DNA of 64,000 bases from NCBI RefSeq assembly GCF_009498035.1, contig NZ_CP034550.1, positions 5,766,001 to 5,830,000 of the forward strand, read 5' to 3'. Origin of the DNA: Saccharothrix syringae. Lineage in GTDB: Bacteria; Actinomycetota; Actinomycetes; Mycobacteriales; Pseudonocardiaceae. The notes beneath the pieces were generated by a model that had not been told where the DNA came from, ran no database searches, and was given only the letters and a program-made list of their open reading frames with translations. Made by a program: the position numbers and the translations under genes. Of this stretch, positions 43,020 to 51,640 are shown in pieces; the stretch's first letter is position 1, and the number at the start of each line of letters is the position of its first letter.

Positions 43020-43906
43020 GCCCCACCCGGGTGCTGGTGTTCGGCGCCACCGGCTACCTCGGGCGGCGGGTCGTCGCCGCGCTCACCGCCCGGCCGGGGG
43101 TGGAGGTCGTCCCGGTGCGGCGCGGCGGGCCGCCGGGCGGCGACCACGTCCGGCACGACCTGGTCAGCACCGATCCGGCGGACCTGCTCTCCTCGACCGC
43201 GCCGGACGCGGTGGTCAACTGCACCGGGCGGCTCGGCGGCACCGCGACCGAGCTGGTCGCGGCCAACGTGACGGCGGTGGCGCGCCTGCTCGACGCGCTG
43301 CCCGCGGCCACCCGGCTGGTCACCCTGGGCTCGGCGGCCGAGTACGGCGTGGTGCCGGTGGGCCGGCCGGTCGGCGAGGACGCGCCCGAGAAGCCGGTCA
43401 GCGCCTACGGGGCCACCAAGCTGTCGGCCACCGGCCTGGTGCGGGCGGCCGTGGCGGCGGGCCGGGCGGACGCCGTGGTGCTGCGGGTGTTCAACCCGGT
43501 CGGGGCGGGCGCGCCCCACGACACCGTGCTGGGCCGCGCGGTGGCGGCCATCCGCAGTGCCGCCACCGGCGTCCGGCTCGGCCCGCTGGGCGCGCACCGG
43601 GACTTCGTCGACGTCCGCGACATCGCCGAGGCGGTCGCCCTGGCCGCCCTGGCGACCGGCGCGCCCGGCCCGGTGCTCAACATCGGCAGCGGCACGGCGG
43701 TCGTGGTCCGGGACGCGGTGAAGCTGCTGGTCGAGGAGTCCGGGTTCACCGGCCAGGTCGTCGAGTCCGACCCCGCGCCCGACCGGTCCCGCGCGGTGGA
43801 CTGGATCGCGGCGGACGTCACCCGCGCCCGCGAGGTGCTGGGCTGGCGACCGCGGCACGACCTGCGGGCGTCGGTGCGCGACCTCTGGGCGGGTGGCTCG
43901 GGGTGA
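43016..43906 (+). CDS. NAD-dependent epimerase/dehydratase (extended SDR)
   Basis: 296 residues, GTG overlapping the upstream stop. N-terminal GATGYLGRRVV for NAD binding, a serine region TLGSAAEYG, the catalytic Y-x3-K in YGATKLS, and VDVRDIAEAV. It converts a nucleotide sugar, in line with the adjacent nucleotidyltransferase. The exact reaction (4-epimerase, reductase or dehydratase) is not decidable. Last gene of the plus-strand operon; a strong terminator follows. Confidence 0.85.
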   Translation: MSPTRVLVFGATGYLGRRVVAALTARPGVEVVPVRRGGPPGGDHVRHDLVSTDPADLLSSTAPDAVVNCTGRLGGTATELVAANVTAVARLLDALPAATRLVTLGSAAEYGVVPVGRPVGEDAPEKPVSAYGATKLSATGLVRAAVAAGRADAVVLRVFNPVGAGAPHDTVLGRAVAAIRSAATGVRLGPLGAHRDFVDVRDIAEAVALAALATGAPGPVLNIGSGTAVVVRDAVKLLVEESGFTGQVVESDPAPDRSRAVDWIAADVTRAREVLGWRPRHDLRASVRDLWAGGSG

Positions 43907-43912
43907 GGGCCG

Positions 43913-43947
43913 GGCGGGTGTGCCGGTGGGGTGCCGGCACACCCGCC
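43913..43947 (+). terminator. Terminator of the exopolysaccharide operon
   Basis: GGCGGGTGTGCCGG / CCGGCACACCCGCC form a perfect 14-bp stem with a 7-nt loop, starting 7 bp after the epimerase stop. The same stem sequence recurs in the terminator of the convergent operon. Confidence 0.85.
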
Positions 43948-44129
43948 TCCCCGTTCGGCGGGCCGGGTGCGCCGGGTTCGGCGGGCCAGGGGTGCCGGGT
44001 GCGCCGGCCGAGGGGTGTTCGCGGGTGTGACGCGCGGGTCGAGGACCGGGTCGAACGGCGGGTGGTCGAACGGCGCGCCGGTCCGGCCGGGCTCACCCCG
44101 GCGCGGGACCGGTGGACGCCCCGGGACCC

Positions 44130-44164
44130 GGGCGGGTGTGCCGGCCGAACCGGCACACCCGCCC
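44130..44164 (-). terminator. Terminator of the convergent nucleotide-sugar operon
   Basis: GGGCGGGTGTGCCGG / CCGGCACACCCGCCC form a perfect 15-bp stem with a 5-nt loop, 4 bp beyond the stop of the minus-strand epimerase. The stem is identical to the one at 43913-43947. Between them, 43948-44129 holds only short GC-rich repeats. Confidence 0.85.
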
Positions 44165-44168
44165 TCTC

Positions 44169-45119
44169 TCACCCCGCGTGGTCCCGGTACCACTCGTAGG
44201 TCTGCCGAACGCCCTCCTCCAGCGGCACGGTCGGCTTGAACCCGGTCATCGCCCGCAGCAGGGTCAGGTCGGGGCAGCGGCGGTGCACCGAGCCGCGCGG
44301 CGCGGGCACCTGCTCCAGCACCGGGTCGTGGCCGGCGACGTCGAGCACCAGCCTGGCCAGGTCGCCGATGTTGGTCTCGGCCGTGTCGTCGCCGATGTGC
44401 ACGACGCGGCCGACGGCCTCGTCCGCCGCCATCAGCCGCACCACCGCCTCGACCGCGTCGTCCACGTGGCAGAACGCCCGGTACTGGTCGGTGCCGTAGA
44501 CCCGGAACGGGTCCTCGCGCCGGGCCGCGCGCAGCGACAGCTCGGGGATCACGTGGTCGGCGCCCATCCGCGGCCCGTAGACGTTGTGGAACCGGCCGAT
44601 CACGGCCGCGACGCCCTTCGCCCGCCCGGTGTGCGCGACCGCGGCCTCACCGAGGACCTTGCTCACGCCGTAGGCGGCCCTGGGCGCGGTCACGTCCGCC
44701 ACGACCAGCGGGACCGACTCGGGCGTCGGCACCGGCACCACACCGGAGTCCACGCCGCCGGCGTAGGTCTCGCTGGTGGAGGCGAAGAACAGCCTGTGCC
44801 GGGGCGTGACCCACGCCAGCGCGTTGAGCACGACCAGGGTGTTGACCCGGATCACCCGCTCCGGGTCGCGCTCGACGTTGCGCACCCCCACCACCGCGGC
44901 CAGCAGGTACACGTGGTCGACGTCGTCGGGCAGCGCGTCGAAGGCCGCCGGGTCGGTGAGGTCGGCCGAGACCACCGGCACGCCCAGCAGCCCCAGCTCG
45001 GTGTCGTCGCGGCCGCGGGAGAAGTCGTCGACGACGACCACGTCGTGGCCGTCGGCCAGCAGGCGGCGGGTGAGGTGCACCCCGATGAACCCGGCGCCGC
45101 CCAGCACCAGCGCCCTCAC
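44169..45119 (-). CDS. NAD-dependent nucleotide-sugar epimerase/dehydratase
   Basis: About 316 residues; GTG at 45119 overlaps the upstream dehydrogenase stop. LVLGGAGFIGVHLTRRLLA binds NAD; the active site has STSETYAGG and the Y-x3-K in YGVSK; NVYGPRMG and YRAFCHVDDAVEAVVRL are typical of UDP-glucose/UDP-GlcNAc 4-epimerases and related dehydratases/decarboxylases. Candidate for making UDP-GalNAc, as Uge3 does in fungi, or for processing the uronate from the neighbouring dehydrogenase. Confidence 0.87.
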   Translation of the reverse strand: MRALVLGGAGFIGVHLTRRLLADGHDVVVVDDFSRGRDDTELGLLGVPVVSADLTDPAAFDALPDDVDHVYLLAAVVGVRNVERDPERVIRVNTLVVLNALAWVTPRHRLFFASTSETYAGGVDSGVVPVPTPESVPLVVADVTAPRAAYGVSKVLGEAAVAHTGRAKGVAAVIGRFHNVYGPRMGADHVIPELSLRAARREDPFRVYGTDQYRAFCHVDDAVEAVVRLMAADEAVGRVVHIGDDTAETNIGDLARLVLDVAGHDPVLEQVPAPRGSVHRRCPDLTLLRAMTGFKPTVPLEEGVRQTYEWYRDHAG

Positions 45120-46429
45120 CGGGCCGCCCCCGGCTCGTAGCCCAGGGCGGCGTAGCGGACGCCGTGCCGGGTGACCCGGTCGGGTTCCAGCAGCCGCCAG
45201 GAGTCGTAGAGCAGGCGGATGCCGGACCCCGGCAGCAGCGCGTCGACGTCCAGGTCCTGGTACTCGCGGTGGTCGGTGATCACCAGCACCGCGTCGGCGG
45301 CGGCGAACCCGGCGGCCAGGTCGACCGGCTCGCCCCCGTAGCGGCGGATGACCCCGGCGTCCACCAGCGGGTCGTGGCCGAGGACCCGCAGGCCCGCGTC
45401 GGCGAACACCGGCGTCATCGAGGCGATCGGCGTGCCCCGCATGTCGTCGGTGGCGGGGCGGCCCTTGTAGGCCCAGCCGAGCACCAGCAGCGCGTCGCCG
45501 GGCCGGGCGCCCATCAGCTCCACCACGCGTTCGGCGACGTGCCGCGGCAGGTCCTCGTTCACCTTCCGGGCGGCACCGACCAGCGGCAGCTCGCGGCCCA
45601 CCCGCCCGGCGACCGACAGCAGGATGTACGGGTCCTTCGACAGGCAGCCGCCGCCCACGTAGCCGGGCCTGGCCAGGTCGGGGCGCGGGTAGTCCAGGTT
45701 GGCGGCCCGGATGACCTCCAGCGGGTCGAGCCCCAGCCGCTCGGTCAGCCCGGCCACCTCGTTGCCGTAGGAGTAGATCACGTCGGTGTGGCAGTTGTTG
45801 GCGAGCTTGACCAGCTCGGCCGTCTCCAGGTTCGACACCGGCACCACCCGGTCGGTCAGCCGGCCGAACAGCGCGAGCCCGAGCCGCAGGCTCTCGTCGT
45901 CGAGCCCGCCGACGACCTGCGGCAGCTCGACCAGCTCGCGCAGCGCCTGCCCCTGGATGGTGCGCTCGGGCGCCATCACCAGCCGCGCCGAGCCCCACGC
46001 GTCCACCAGCCGCGGCAGCACGACCGACCTGGTGGCGCCCACCGGCACCGTGCTGCGGACCACCACCAGGGTGTCCGGCGAGCACCGCTTGGCGATGTGC
46101 TCGGCGGCCGCGGCCAGGTTGCCCAGCCTGGGTTCGTGACCGGTCTCGTCCACGGGGGTCGAGACGCAGACCACCGCCGCGTCCACGCCGCCGTCGGGCA
46201 GGTCGGGGCCCAGGAAGATGCGCCTGCCCACCCACTCCCCGAAGGTCTCCTCGACACCCGGTTCGAAGATGTGCGCCCGGCCCCGCGACAGCGAGTCCAG
46301 CACGGCCTGCTGGGTGTCGACGCCGTGCACCTCGAACCCGCGCCGGGCCAGCGCGGCGGCCAGCGTGAGGCCGACGTAGCCCATCCCGACGATCCCGATC
46401 CGGTGCAGCTCCGGTGGTCCTTCCGTCAC
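45116..46429 (-). CDS. UDP-sugar 6-dehydrogenase (UDP-HexNAc/UDP-Glc dehydrogenase family)
   Basis: 437 residues with the three expected domains: NAD-binding RIGIVGMGYVGLTLAAALA, the central domain with VVVRSTVPVGATR, the catalytic cysteine in GYVGGGCLSKDPYIL, and a C-terminal UDP-binding domain (LGWAYKGRPATDDMRGTP). The PERTIQGQALRELVELPQVVGG stretch resembles WecC/UDP-N-acetylhexosamine dehydrogenases more than plain UDP-glucose dehydrogenase. It makes an NDP-uronate, so the polymer may carry acidic residues. It overlaps the downstream epimerase. Confidence 0.87.
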   Translation of the reverse strand: MTEGPPELHRIGIVGMGYVGLTLAAALARRGFEVHGVDTQQAVLDSLSRGRAHIFEPGVEETFGEWVGRRIFLGPDLPDGGVDAAVVCVSTPVDETGHEPRLGNLAAAAEHIAKRCSPDTLVVVRSTVPVGATRSVVLPRLVDAWGSARLVMAPERTIQGQALRELVELPQVVGGLDDESLRLGLALFGRLTDRVVPVSNLETAELVKLANNCHTDVIYSYGNEVAGLTERLGLDPLEVIRAANLDYPRPDLARPGYVGGGCLSKDPYILLSVAGRVGRELPLVGAARKVNEDLPRHVAERVVELMGARPGDALLVLGWAYKGRPATDDMRGTPIASMTPVFADAGLRVLGHDPLVDAGVIRRYGGEPVDLAAGFAAADAVLVITDHREYQDLDVDALLPGSGIRLLYDSWRLLEPDRVTRHGVRYAALGYEPGAAR

Positions 46430-46463
46430 ATCCGCTCCTCGTTGGTCCGGCGCGTCCGACGGG

Positions 46464-47369
46464 TCACCCGCAGGGCGCGCCGACCCGGTCCAGCGCCTGC
46501 ACGGTCACGTATCCCTCGAAACCCTCTTCGCGGTACCGGCGGCACGCCGCCGCGACGTTGTCCGGCCGCACCGCGTAGTCCACCGCCAACACCGTCTTGC
46601 CGGCGTCGCGGATCTCTCTGGTGGCCGCCAGGTTCGCCGCGCAGTACGAGGCGGTGCACGGCCGGTCGGTGGCCAGGAAGAACAGCTCCTCCACGCCGAT
46701 GCCGTCGATGGCGTCGAGGTAGCCGGGGTGGGCCAGCAGCTCGGGCGAGTTCTGCGGGAACACCAGGAACCCGGGGCGGGCGGCCTCGGCGTGCCCGGCG
46801 ATCCGGGCGATCAGGTCGACCATGCGCCTGCCCAGCTCCGCCCGGTCCAGGCCGGGCACCAGGTCCTGGTCGATCTCCTCGTAGGCCAGCGGGGTGTCCA
46901 GGTAGGCGCCGTCGAACCCGGCGGCCAGCGCCCGGTCCAGCCGGGGCCGGACGGCCAGCTCCCACCAGCTCGGCTCCCAGTAGCGGACGAAGTGCTCGCC
47001 GGGCCAGCTCGCCCACTCGTTGAGGACCAGGCGGGCCGGGTCGGCCGCGACGGCGGCGTGCTCGGGCCGGAACGACTCGATCGCCCCGATTTCGAAGTAG
47101 GCCAGCACGATCTTCCCGGATGCCCGCAGCCGGGACACCTCGGCGCGGGTGAAGTACGAATTTCCGGCATCCCGCGCCAAGTCGACCACGACGTAGCGGA
47201 AAGAGGACGAAGCCAATTCTTCGAGCCCGCCGTCCCGATAACCCTGCAACTGGTACGCGAAACCGTCCGGATGTTTCTCCACCACCCTTTGCGGAGCACA
47301 CCCGGGTGCACCGAGGAGCAGGACCACCGGGAGGACGACGAAAACGCCGGGAAACCGTCGACCCACCAC
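46464..47369 (-). CDS. GH114 endo-alpha-1,4-polygalactosaminidase, lipoprotein
   Basis: About 301 residues; GTG at 47369 (or 47366) fits the signal, while the longer frame to 47579 has no coding character. The hydrophobic start ends in a lipobox-like GAPGC. The TM1410/GH114 barrel shows FRYVVVDLARDAG, IVLAYFEIGAIESF, AGFDGAYLDTPLAYEEID, FLVFPQNSPELL and GIGVEELFFLATD, with conserved Asp/Glu at strand ends. The family cleaves alpha-1,4-linked galactosamine, as fungal Ega3 does. It is 34 bp upstream of the dehydrogenase in the same operon, consistent with polymer trimming at the cell surface. Confidence 0.87.
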   Translation of the reverse strand: MVGRRFPGVFVVLPVVLLLGAPGCAPQRVVEKHPDGFAYQLQGYRDGGLEELASSSFRYVVVDLARDAGNSYFTRAEVSRLRASGKIVLAYFEIGAIESFRPEHAAVAADPARLVLNEWASWPGEHFVRYWEPSWWELAVRPRLDRALAAGFDGAYLDTPLAYEEIDQDLVPGLDRAELGRRMVDLIARIAGHAEAARPGFLVFPQNSPELLAHPGYLDAIDGIGVEELFFLATDRPCTASYCAANLAATREIRDAGKTVLAVDYAVRPDNVAAACRRYREEGFEGYVTVQALDRVGAPCG

Positions 47370-47524
47370 GGCACCACCATACCGGCGCAGGTAAACCGGG
47401 CAATGCCCCGTTGAGGGGAACCGATCCGGGCGCCGATACGTGAATTGCGGATTACCAGAACGGGACGGGTCGGGCGGAATAATTCGGGGCGCGGGCGACC
47501 GCGCGACGACGACCCGGACGAAAC

Positions 47525-47595
47525 GGGCGGACGACTTCGCGACGGCGGCCCGACCGGGATGGGTGGACGACTTCGCCACGGCGACCCGGTCGGGT
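47525..47595. repeat. Two 35-bp direct repeats between GH114 and the ackA side
   Basis: GGGCGGACGACTTCGCGACG... (47525-47559) and GGGTGGACGACTTCGCCACG... (47561-47595), 36 bp apart, share most positions and touch the stop of the small gene at 47595. The rest of 47370-47594 has no recognised feature. Confidence 0.7.
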
Positions 47596-47996
47596 CACCA
47601 GCGCCATTCGGCGCCTTCCGCCGCGTCCTCGGCCTCACCGAGGTGGCACAGCGTGGCGCGAGCGGCGATCAGCGCCGCCCTGGTGGCCTCGACGTCCCCG
47701 CCGACCGCGTGGGTGAAGGCGTTGCCCAGGTAGCCCCGGGCCACCTCGAACACGCCGCGCGGGTCGTGCACCGCCCCCGCCAGCGCGCCCTGCACCGGGG
47801 AGACCGCGGCGGCGAAGTCGGTCAGCATCGGTTCCAGGGCGTCGGCGCGCGCGGCCGGGGGCAGCGCGGCGATCGCGGCGTCCACGGCCGCGACCAGCAC
47901 GGTCAGCGGGTCCTGCGGCGAACGCGCGCGGCAGGCCGTCGCGGAGCCCGCGCGCGTCTGCTGCGGCACCTGGACGGGCGGCGGGTCGAGGCTCAC
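47595..47996 (-). CDS. Hypothetical protein downstream of acetate kinase
   Basis: 133 residues. After a Pro/Gln-rich N-terminus it is helical and Ala-rich (LTVLVAAVDAAIAALPPA, then EVARGYLGNAFTHAVGGDVEATRAALIAARATL), without signal peptide or membrane segment. Not recognised. It starts 9 bp after ackA on the same strand, so it is probably the last gene of the xfp-ackA operon. It may be a small helical cytosolic accessory protein. Confidence 0.65.
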   Translation of the reverse strand: MSLDPPPVQVPQQTRAGSATACRARSPQDPLTVLVAAVDAAIAALPPAARADALEPMLTDFAAAVSPVQGALAGAVHDPRGVFEVARGYLGNAFTHAVGGDVEATRAALIAARATLCHLGEAEDAAEGAEWRW

Positions 47997-48005
47997 GGCA
48001 TGAGC

Positions 48006-49133
48006 TTAGGAAGGAGGGGGAGGCTCCGCTCGGCGTGCATCTGCACGTGCACCCGCACGGGCTAACGGTGTCCGCAGCAATGCGGTCCTGGTCCCGGCCG
48101 CGACCTCGGCGTCCTCGCGCGCGGTGACCACCCAGACCCCGATGGCCGAGCCGGCGGCGCTGATCCGCGAATCACCCGATGCAGTGAGGTTGGCGTCCCG
48201 GTCGAGGGTCGGGCCCAGGAACGCCAGGCCGTCGACCACCCGCGCGCGCACCTCGGCGTCGTGCTCGCCGACGCCGCCGGTGAACACCAGCAGGTCCAGC
48301 CCGCCCATCGACGCGGCCATCGCGGCGACGCCCTGGCGCAGCCGGTGGGCGAACACGTCGACGGCCAGCCGGGCGGCCGGGTCGCCGTCGGCGGCGGCCC
48401 GGTGCACGTCGCGCAGGTCGGCGTGCCCGGCCAGCCCGGCCAGGCCGGAGCGGTGGGCCAGGCCGTCGGCCAGTTCGCCGGGGGTGAGGTGGTCGAGCAG
48501 CCACAGCAGCAGGCCGGGGTCGAGGTCGCCGGGGCGGGTGGCCATGGGCAGGCCGGCCATCGGGGTGAAGCCCATGGTGGTGTCCACCGAGCGGCCGTCC
48601 CGGACCGCGGCCAGCGAGCAGCCCGCGCCCAGGTGGCAGGTCACCACGCGCGAGCCCCCTCCGGCCAGGTCGACCGCGTGCCGGGAGGCGTGGGCGTGGG
48701 ACAGGCCGTGGAAGCCGTAGCGGTGCAGGTCCCAGCGCTCGCGCCACTGCGCCGGCAGCGGGTAGGTGGCGGCGACCGGGGGCAGGGTGCGGTGGAAGGC
48801 GGTGTCGAAGCACGCCACGTGCGGCACGTCCGGGAACAGCCCCACCGCCGCGTCGATGCCGGCCAGGGCCCGGGGTTGGTGCAGCGGCGCGAGGTCGGTC
48901 AGCTCCTCGATGCCGCGCCGCACCCGGTCGTCGAGCACGGTGGGTTCGGTGAAGCGGGTGCCGCCGTGGACGACGCGGTGCCCCACGGCGTCCACCCGGG
49001 GCAGCGGCAGGTGGCCGAGGTCGGGGCGGCCGTCCCACCGCTCCACGTGGTGCTCGGCCAGGACGGTGTCGTCCGGGCCGAGCACGGTCAGCTTCAGGCT
49101 GGACGAGCCCGCGTTGACCACCAGGACGTCCAT
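48006..49133 (-). CDS. ackA: Acetate kinase
   Basis: About 375 residues. The N-terminal motif VLVVNAGSSSLKLTVLG, the substrate segment HRVVHGGTRF, CFDTAFHRTLPPVAATYPLP, RYGFHGLSHAHASRHA, CHLGAGCSLAAVRDGRSVDTTMGFTPMAGLPM and FTGGVGEHDAEVR are all classical. It converts acetyl phosphate and ADP to acetate and ATP. Its ATG overlaps the phosphoketolase stop (TGATG), so the pair forms the ATP-yielding end of a phosphoketolase shunt. The C-terminal 20 or so residues are Arg/Pro-rich. Confidence 0.96.
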   Translation of the reverse strand: MDVLVVNAGSSSLKLTVLGPDDTVLAEHHVERWDGRPDLGHLPLPRVDAVGHRVVHGGTRFTEPTVLDDRVRRGIEELTDLAPLHQPRALAGIDAAVGLFPDVPHVACFDTAFHRTLPPVAATYPLPAQWRERWDLHRYGFHGLSHAHASRHAVDLAGGGSRVVTCHLGAGCSLAAVRDGRSVDTTMGFTPMAGLPMATRPGDLDPGLLLWLLDHLTPGELADGLAHRSGLAGLAGHADLRDVHRAAADGDPAARLAVDVFAHRLRQGVAAMAASMGGLDLLVFTGGVGEHDAEVRARVVDGLAFLGPTLDRDANLTASGDSRISAAGSAIGVWVVTAREDAEVAAGTRTALLRTPLARAGARADARRAEPPPPS

Positions 49134-51490
49134 CAGTACGGCCAGGTCCAGTCGCGGACCTCGGGCAGGTCCTCGCCGTGCTCGCGGATGTGGTCGTGGT
49201 GGCGGGTGCGCTGGTCCTGCATGAGCTGGCGCAGGCCGGCGGCCTTGACACCCAGGCCCGGGACGCGGTCGATGACGTCGATGACCAGGCGGTAGCGGTC
49301 CATGTCGTTGAGCACGAGCATGTCGAAGGGCGTGGTGGTGGTGCCCTCCTCCTTGTAGCCGCGGACGTGGATGTCGCGGTGGTTGGTGCGGCGGTAGGTC
49401 AGCCGGTGGATCAGCCACGGGTAGCCGTGGTAGGCGAAGATCACCGGCTTGTCGGTGGTGAACAGGGCGTCGAACTCGCGGTCGGGCATGCCGTGCGGGT
49501 GCTCGGTCTCGGGTTGCAGCCGCATCAGGTCCACCACGTTGACCACCCGGATGCGCAGTTCGGGCAGGTGCTCGCGCAGCAGGGCGGTGGCGGCCACGAC
49601 CTCCAGCGTGGGTGCGTCGCCGGCGCAGGCCAGCACCACGTCGGGTTCGGTCAGGCCGTGGTCGGTGCCCGCCCACTCCCAGATCCCCGCGCCGCGGGCG
49701 CAGTGCAGCGCCGCCTCCTCCGGGCCCAGCCAGTCCGGGGTGAAGTTCTTGCCCGCGACGACCACGTTGACGTAGTCGCGGCTGCGCAGGCAGTGGTCGG
49801 TCACCGAGAGCAGGGTGTTGGTGTCCGGCGGCAGGTACACGCGGACGACCTCGGCCTTCTTGTTCATCACGTGGTCGATGAACCCGGGGTCCTGGTGGGA
49901 GAACCCGTTGTGGTCCTGCCGCCACACGTGCGACGAGAGCAGGTAGTTCAGCGAGGCCACCGGGCGGCGCCAGTCCAGCTTCCGGTGCGTGCCCAGCCAC
50001 TTGGCGTGCTGGTTGAACATCGAGTCCACGATGTGGGTGAACGCCTCGTAGCAGTTGAACAGCCCGTGCCGCCCGGTGAGCAGGTAGCCCTCCAGGAAGC
50101 CCTGGCACAGGTGCTCCGACAGCACCTCCACCACCCGGCCGTCGGTGCCCAGGTGCTCGTCGGTGGGCAGCCGCTCGGCCAGCCACTGCCGCGCGGTCAC
50201 GTCGAACACCGCGTCGAGCCGGTTGGAGGCGGTCTCGTCCGGGCCGAACAGCCGGAAGTTGCGCCGGTCGGCGTTGAGGGTGAGCACGTCGCGCAGCATC
50301 CGGCCCATCACCCGGGTGGGCTCGGACGTCGTCGTGCCGTGCTTGGTCACCTCCACCGCGTACGGCGCCGTGCCGGGCAGGCGCAGGTCGCGCAGCAGCA
50401 GGCCGCCGTTGGCGTGCGGGGTGGCGCCCATGCGCAGCTCGCCGCGCGGGGCCAGGGCCAGCAGCTCGGGCTTCGGGCCGCCGTCGGCGTCGAACAGCTC
50501 CTCCGGCCGGTAGGACTTGAGCCAGTCCACCAGCAGGGCGAGGTGGCGCGGGTTGTCGCGGACACCGGCCAGCGGCACCTGGTGGGAGCGCCACGTGCCC
50601 TCCACCGGCACACCGTCCACCTCGGCCGGACCGGTCCAGCCCTTCGGCGTGCGCAGCACGACCATCGGCCAGCGCGGGCGCCCGGTGTCGCCGGCGCGGG
50701 CGGCTTCCTGGATGCGGCGGATCTCGTCGACGACCTCGTCGAGCACCTGCGCCATGCGCGGGTGCAGCGCGGCCGGGTCGTCGCCCTCCACGTAGTGGGG
50801 GGCGTAGCCGTAGCCGCGCAGCAACGCGTCCAGCTCGTCGTGCGGGATGCGCGCCAGGATGGCCGGGTTGGCGATCTTGTAGCCGTTGAGGTGCAGGATC
50901 GGCAGCACCGCGCCGTCGTGGGCGGGGTCGAGGAACTTGTTGCCGTGCCAGCTCGCCGCCAGCGGGCCGGTCTCGGCCTCGCCGTCGCCGACCACGCAGG
51001 CCACCACCAGGTCCGGGTTGTCGAACGCCGCGCCGAACGCGTGCGCCAGCGAGTAACCCAGCTCGCCGCCCTCGTGGATCGAACCGGGCACCTCGGGCGC
51101 GACGTGGCTGGGCACCCCGCCCGGGAAGGAGAACTGGCGGAACAGGGTGCGCATGCCCTCGGCGTCGCGTGACACGTTCGGGTGGGTCTCGGTGTAGGAG
51201 CCCTCCAGCCACGTGTTGGCCAGCAGGGCGGGGCCGCCGTGACCGGGACCGGTCACGAACAACACGTTCAGGTCACGCGCGTTGATCACCCGGTTCAGGT
51301 GGGCGTAGACGAAGTTCAGGCCGGGCGTGGTGCCCCAGTGCCCGAGCAGCCGCGGCTTGATGTGCTCCGGCGCCAGCGGTCGGGTCAGCAGCGGGTTGTC
51401 GAGCAGGTAGATCTGTCCCGCCGAGAGGTAGTTCGCCGCCCGCCAGTAGGCGTCGACGAGGGACAGGTCGGTGTTCTCCGGCTGGGGCAT
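49133..51490 (-). CDS. xfp: Xylulose-5-phosphate/fructose-6-phosphate phosphoketolase
   Basis: 785 residues, the normal length. The N-terminal [23 protein letters not shown], the acyl-phosphate loop [35 protein letters not shown], and the thiamine-diphosphate motif [20 protein letters not shown] are diagnostic. It cleaves xylulose 5-phosphate (or fructose 6-phosphate) with phosphate to acetyl phosphate, which ackA turns into ATP without oxygen. Upstream sites resembling DosR boxes suggest induction under hypoxia. Confidence 0.96.
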   Translation of the reverse strand: MPQPENTDLSLVDAYWRAANYLSAGQIYLLDNPLLTRPLAPEHIKPRLLGHWGTTPGLNFVYAHLNRVINARDLNVLFVTGPGHGGPALLANTWLEGSYTETHPNVSRDAEGMRTLFRQFSFPGGVPSHVAPEVPGSIHEGGELGYSLAHAFGAAFDNPDLVVACVVGDGEAETGPLAASWHGNKFLDPAHDGAVLPILHLNGYKIANPAILARIPHDELDALLRGYGYAPHYVEGDDPAALHPRMAQVLDEVVDEIRRIQEAARAGDTGRPRWPMVVLRTPKGWTGPAEVDGVPVEGTWRSHQVPLAGVRDNPRHLALLVDWLKSYRPEELFDADGGPKPELLALAPRGELRMGATPHANGGLLLRDLRLPGTAPYAVEVTKHGTTTSEPTRVMGRMLRDVLTLNADRRNFRLFGPDETASNRLDAVFDVTARQWLAERLPTDEHLGTDGRVVEVLSEHLCQGFLEGYLLTGRHGLFNCYEAFTHIVDSMFNQHAKWLGTHRKLDWRRPVASLNYLLSSHVWRQDHNGFSHQDPGFIDHVMNKKAEVVRVYLPPDTNTLLSVTDHCLRSRDYVNVVVAGKNFTPDWLGPEEAALHCARGAGIWEWAGTDHGLTEPDVVLACAGDAPTLEVVAATALLREHLPELRIRVVNVVDLMRLQPETEHPHGMPDREFDALFTTDKPVIFAYHGYPWLIHRLTYRRTNHRDIHVRGYKEEGTTTTPFDMLVLNDMDRYRLVIDVIDRVPGLGVKAAGLRQLMQDQRTRHHDHIREHGEDLPEVRDWTWPY

Positions 51491-51553
51491 CGCTTCTCCT
51501 GCCTGGGGTTTCGGCTGCTTCCCCAGCCTGCCGCCGGGACCGGGGCGGTCCCA

Positions 51554-51593
51554 GGGACGCCGGCCCCCGATCCGACCGGGACCTTCGTCCCGG
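51554..51593. promoter_or_regulatory. DosR/DevR-like boxes upstream of xfp
   Basis: 51576-51593 reads CCGGGACCTTCGTCCCGG, a perfect 7-bp inverted repeat around CTTC that fits the mycobacterial DevR core GGGAC-N4-GTCCC. A second match, GGGACGCCGGCCCC, lies at 51554-51567. They are 64-103 bp upstream of the xfp start, a usual place for tandem DosR sites. The binding factor is not in the window. Confidence 0.6.
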
Positions 51594-51640
51594 CGCGCCG
51601 GGCCCGTCCGACGCTAGTGGCAGCCGGCCGGGGTCGCACC

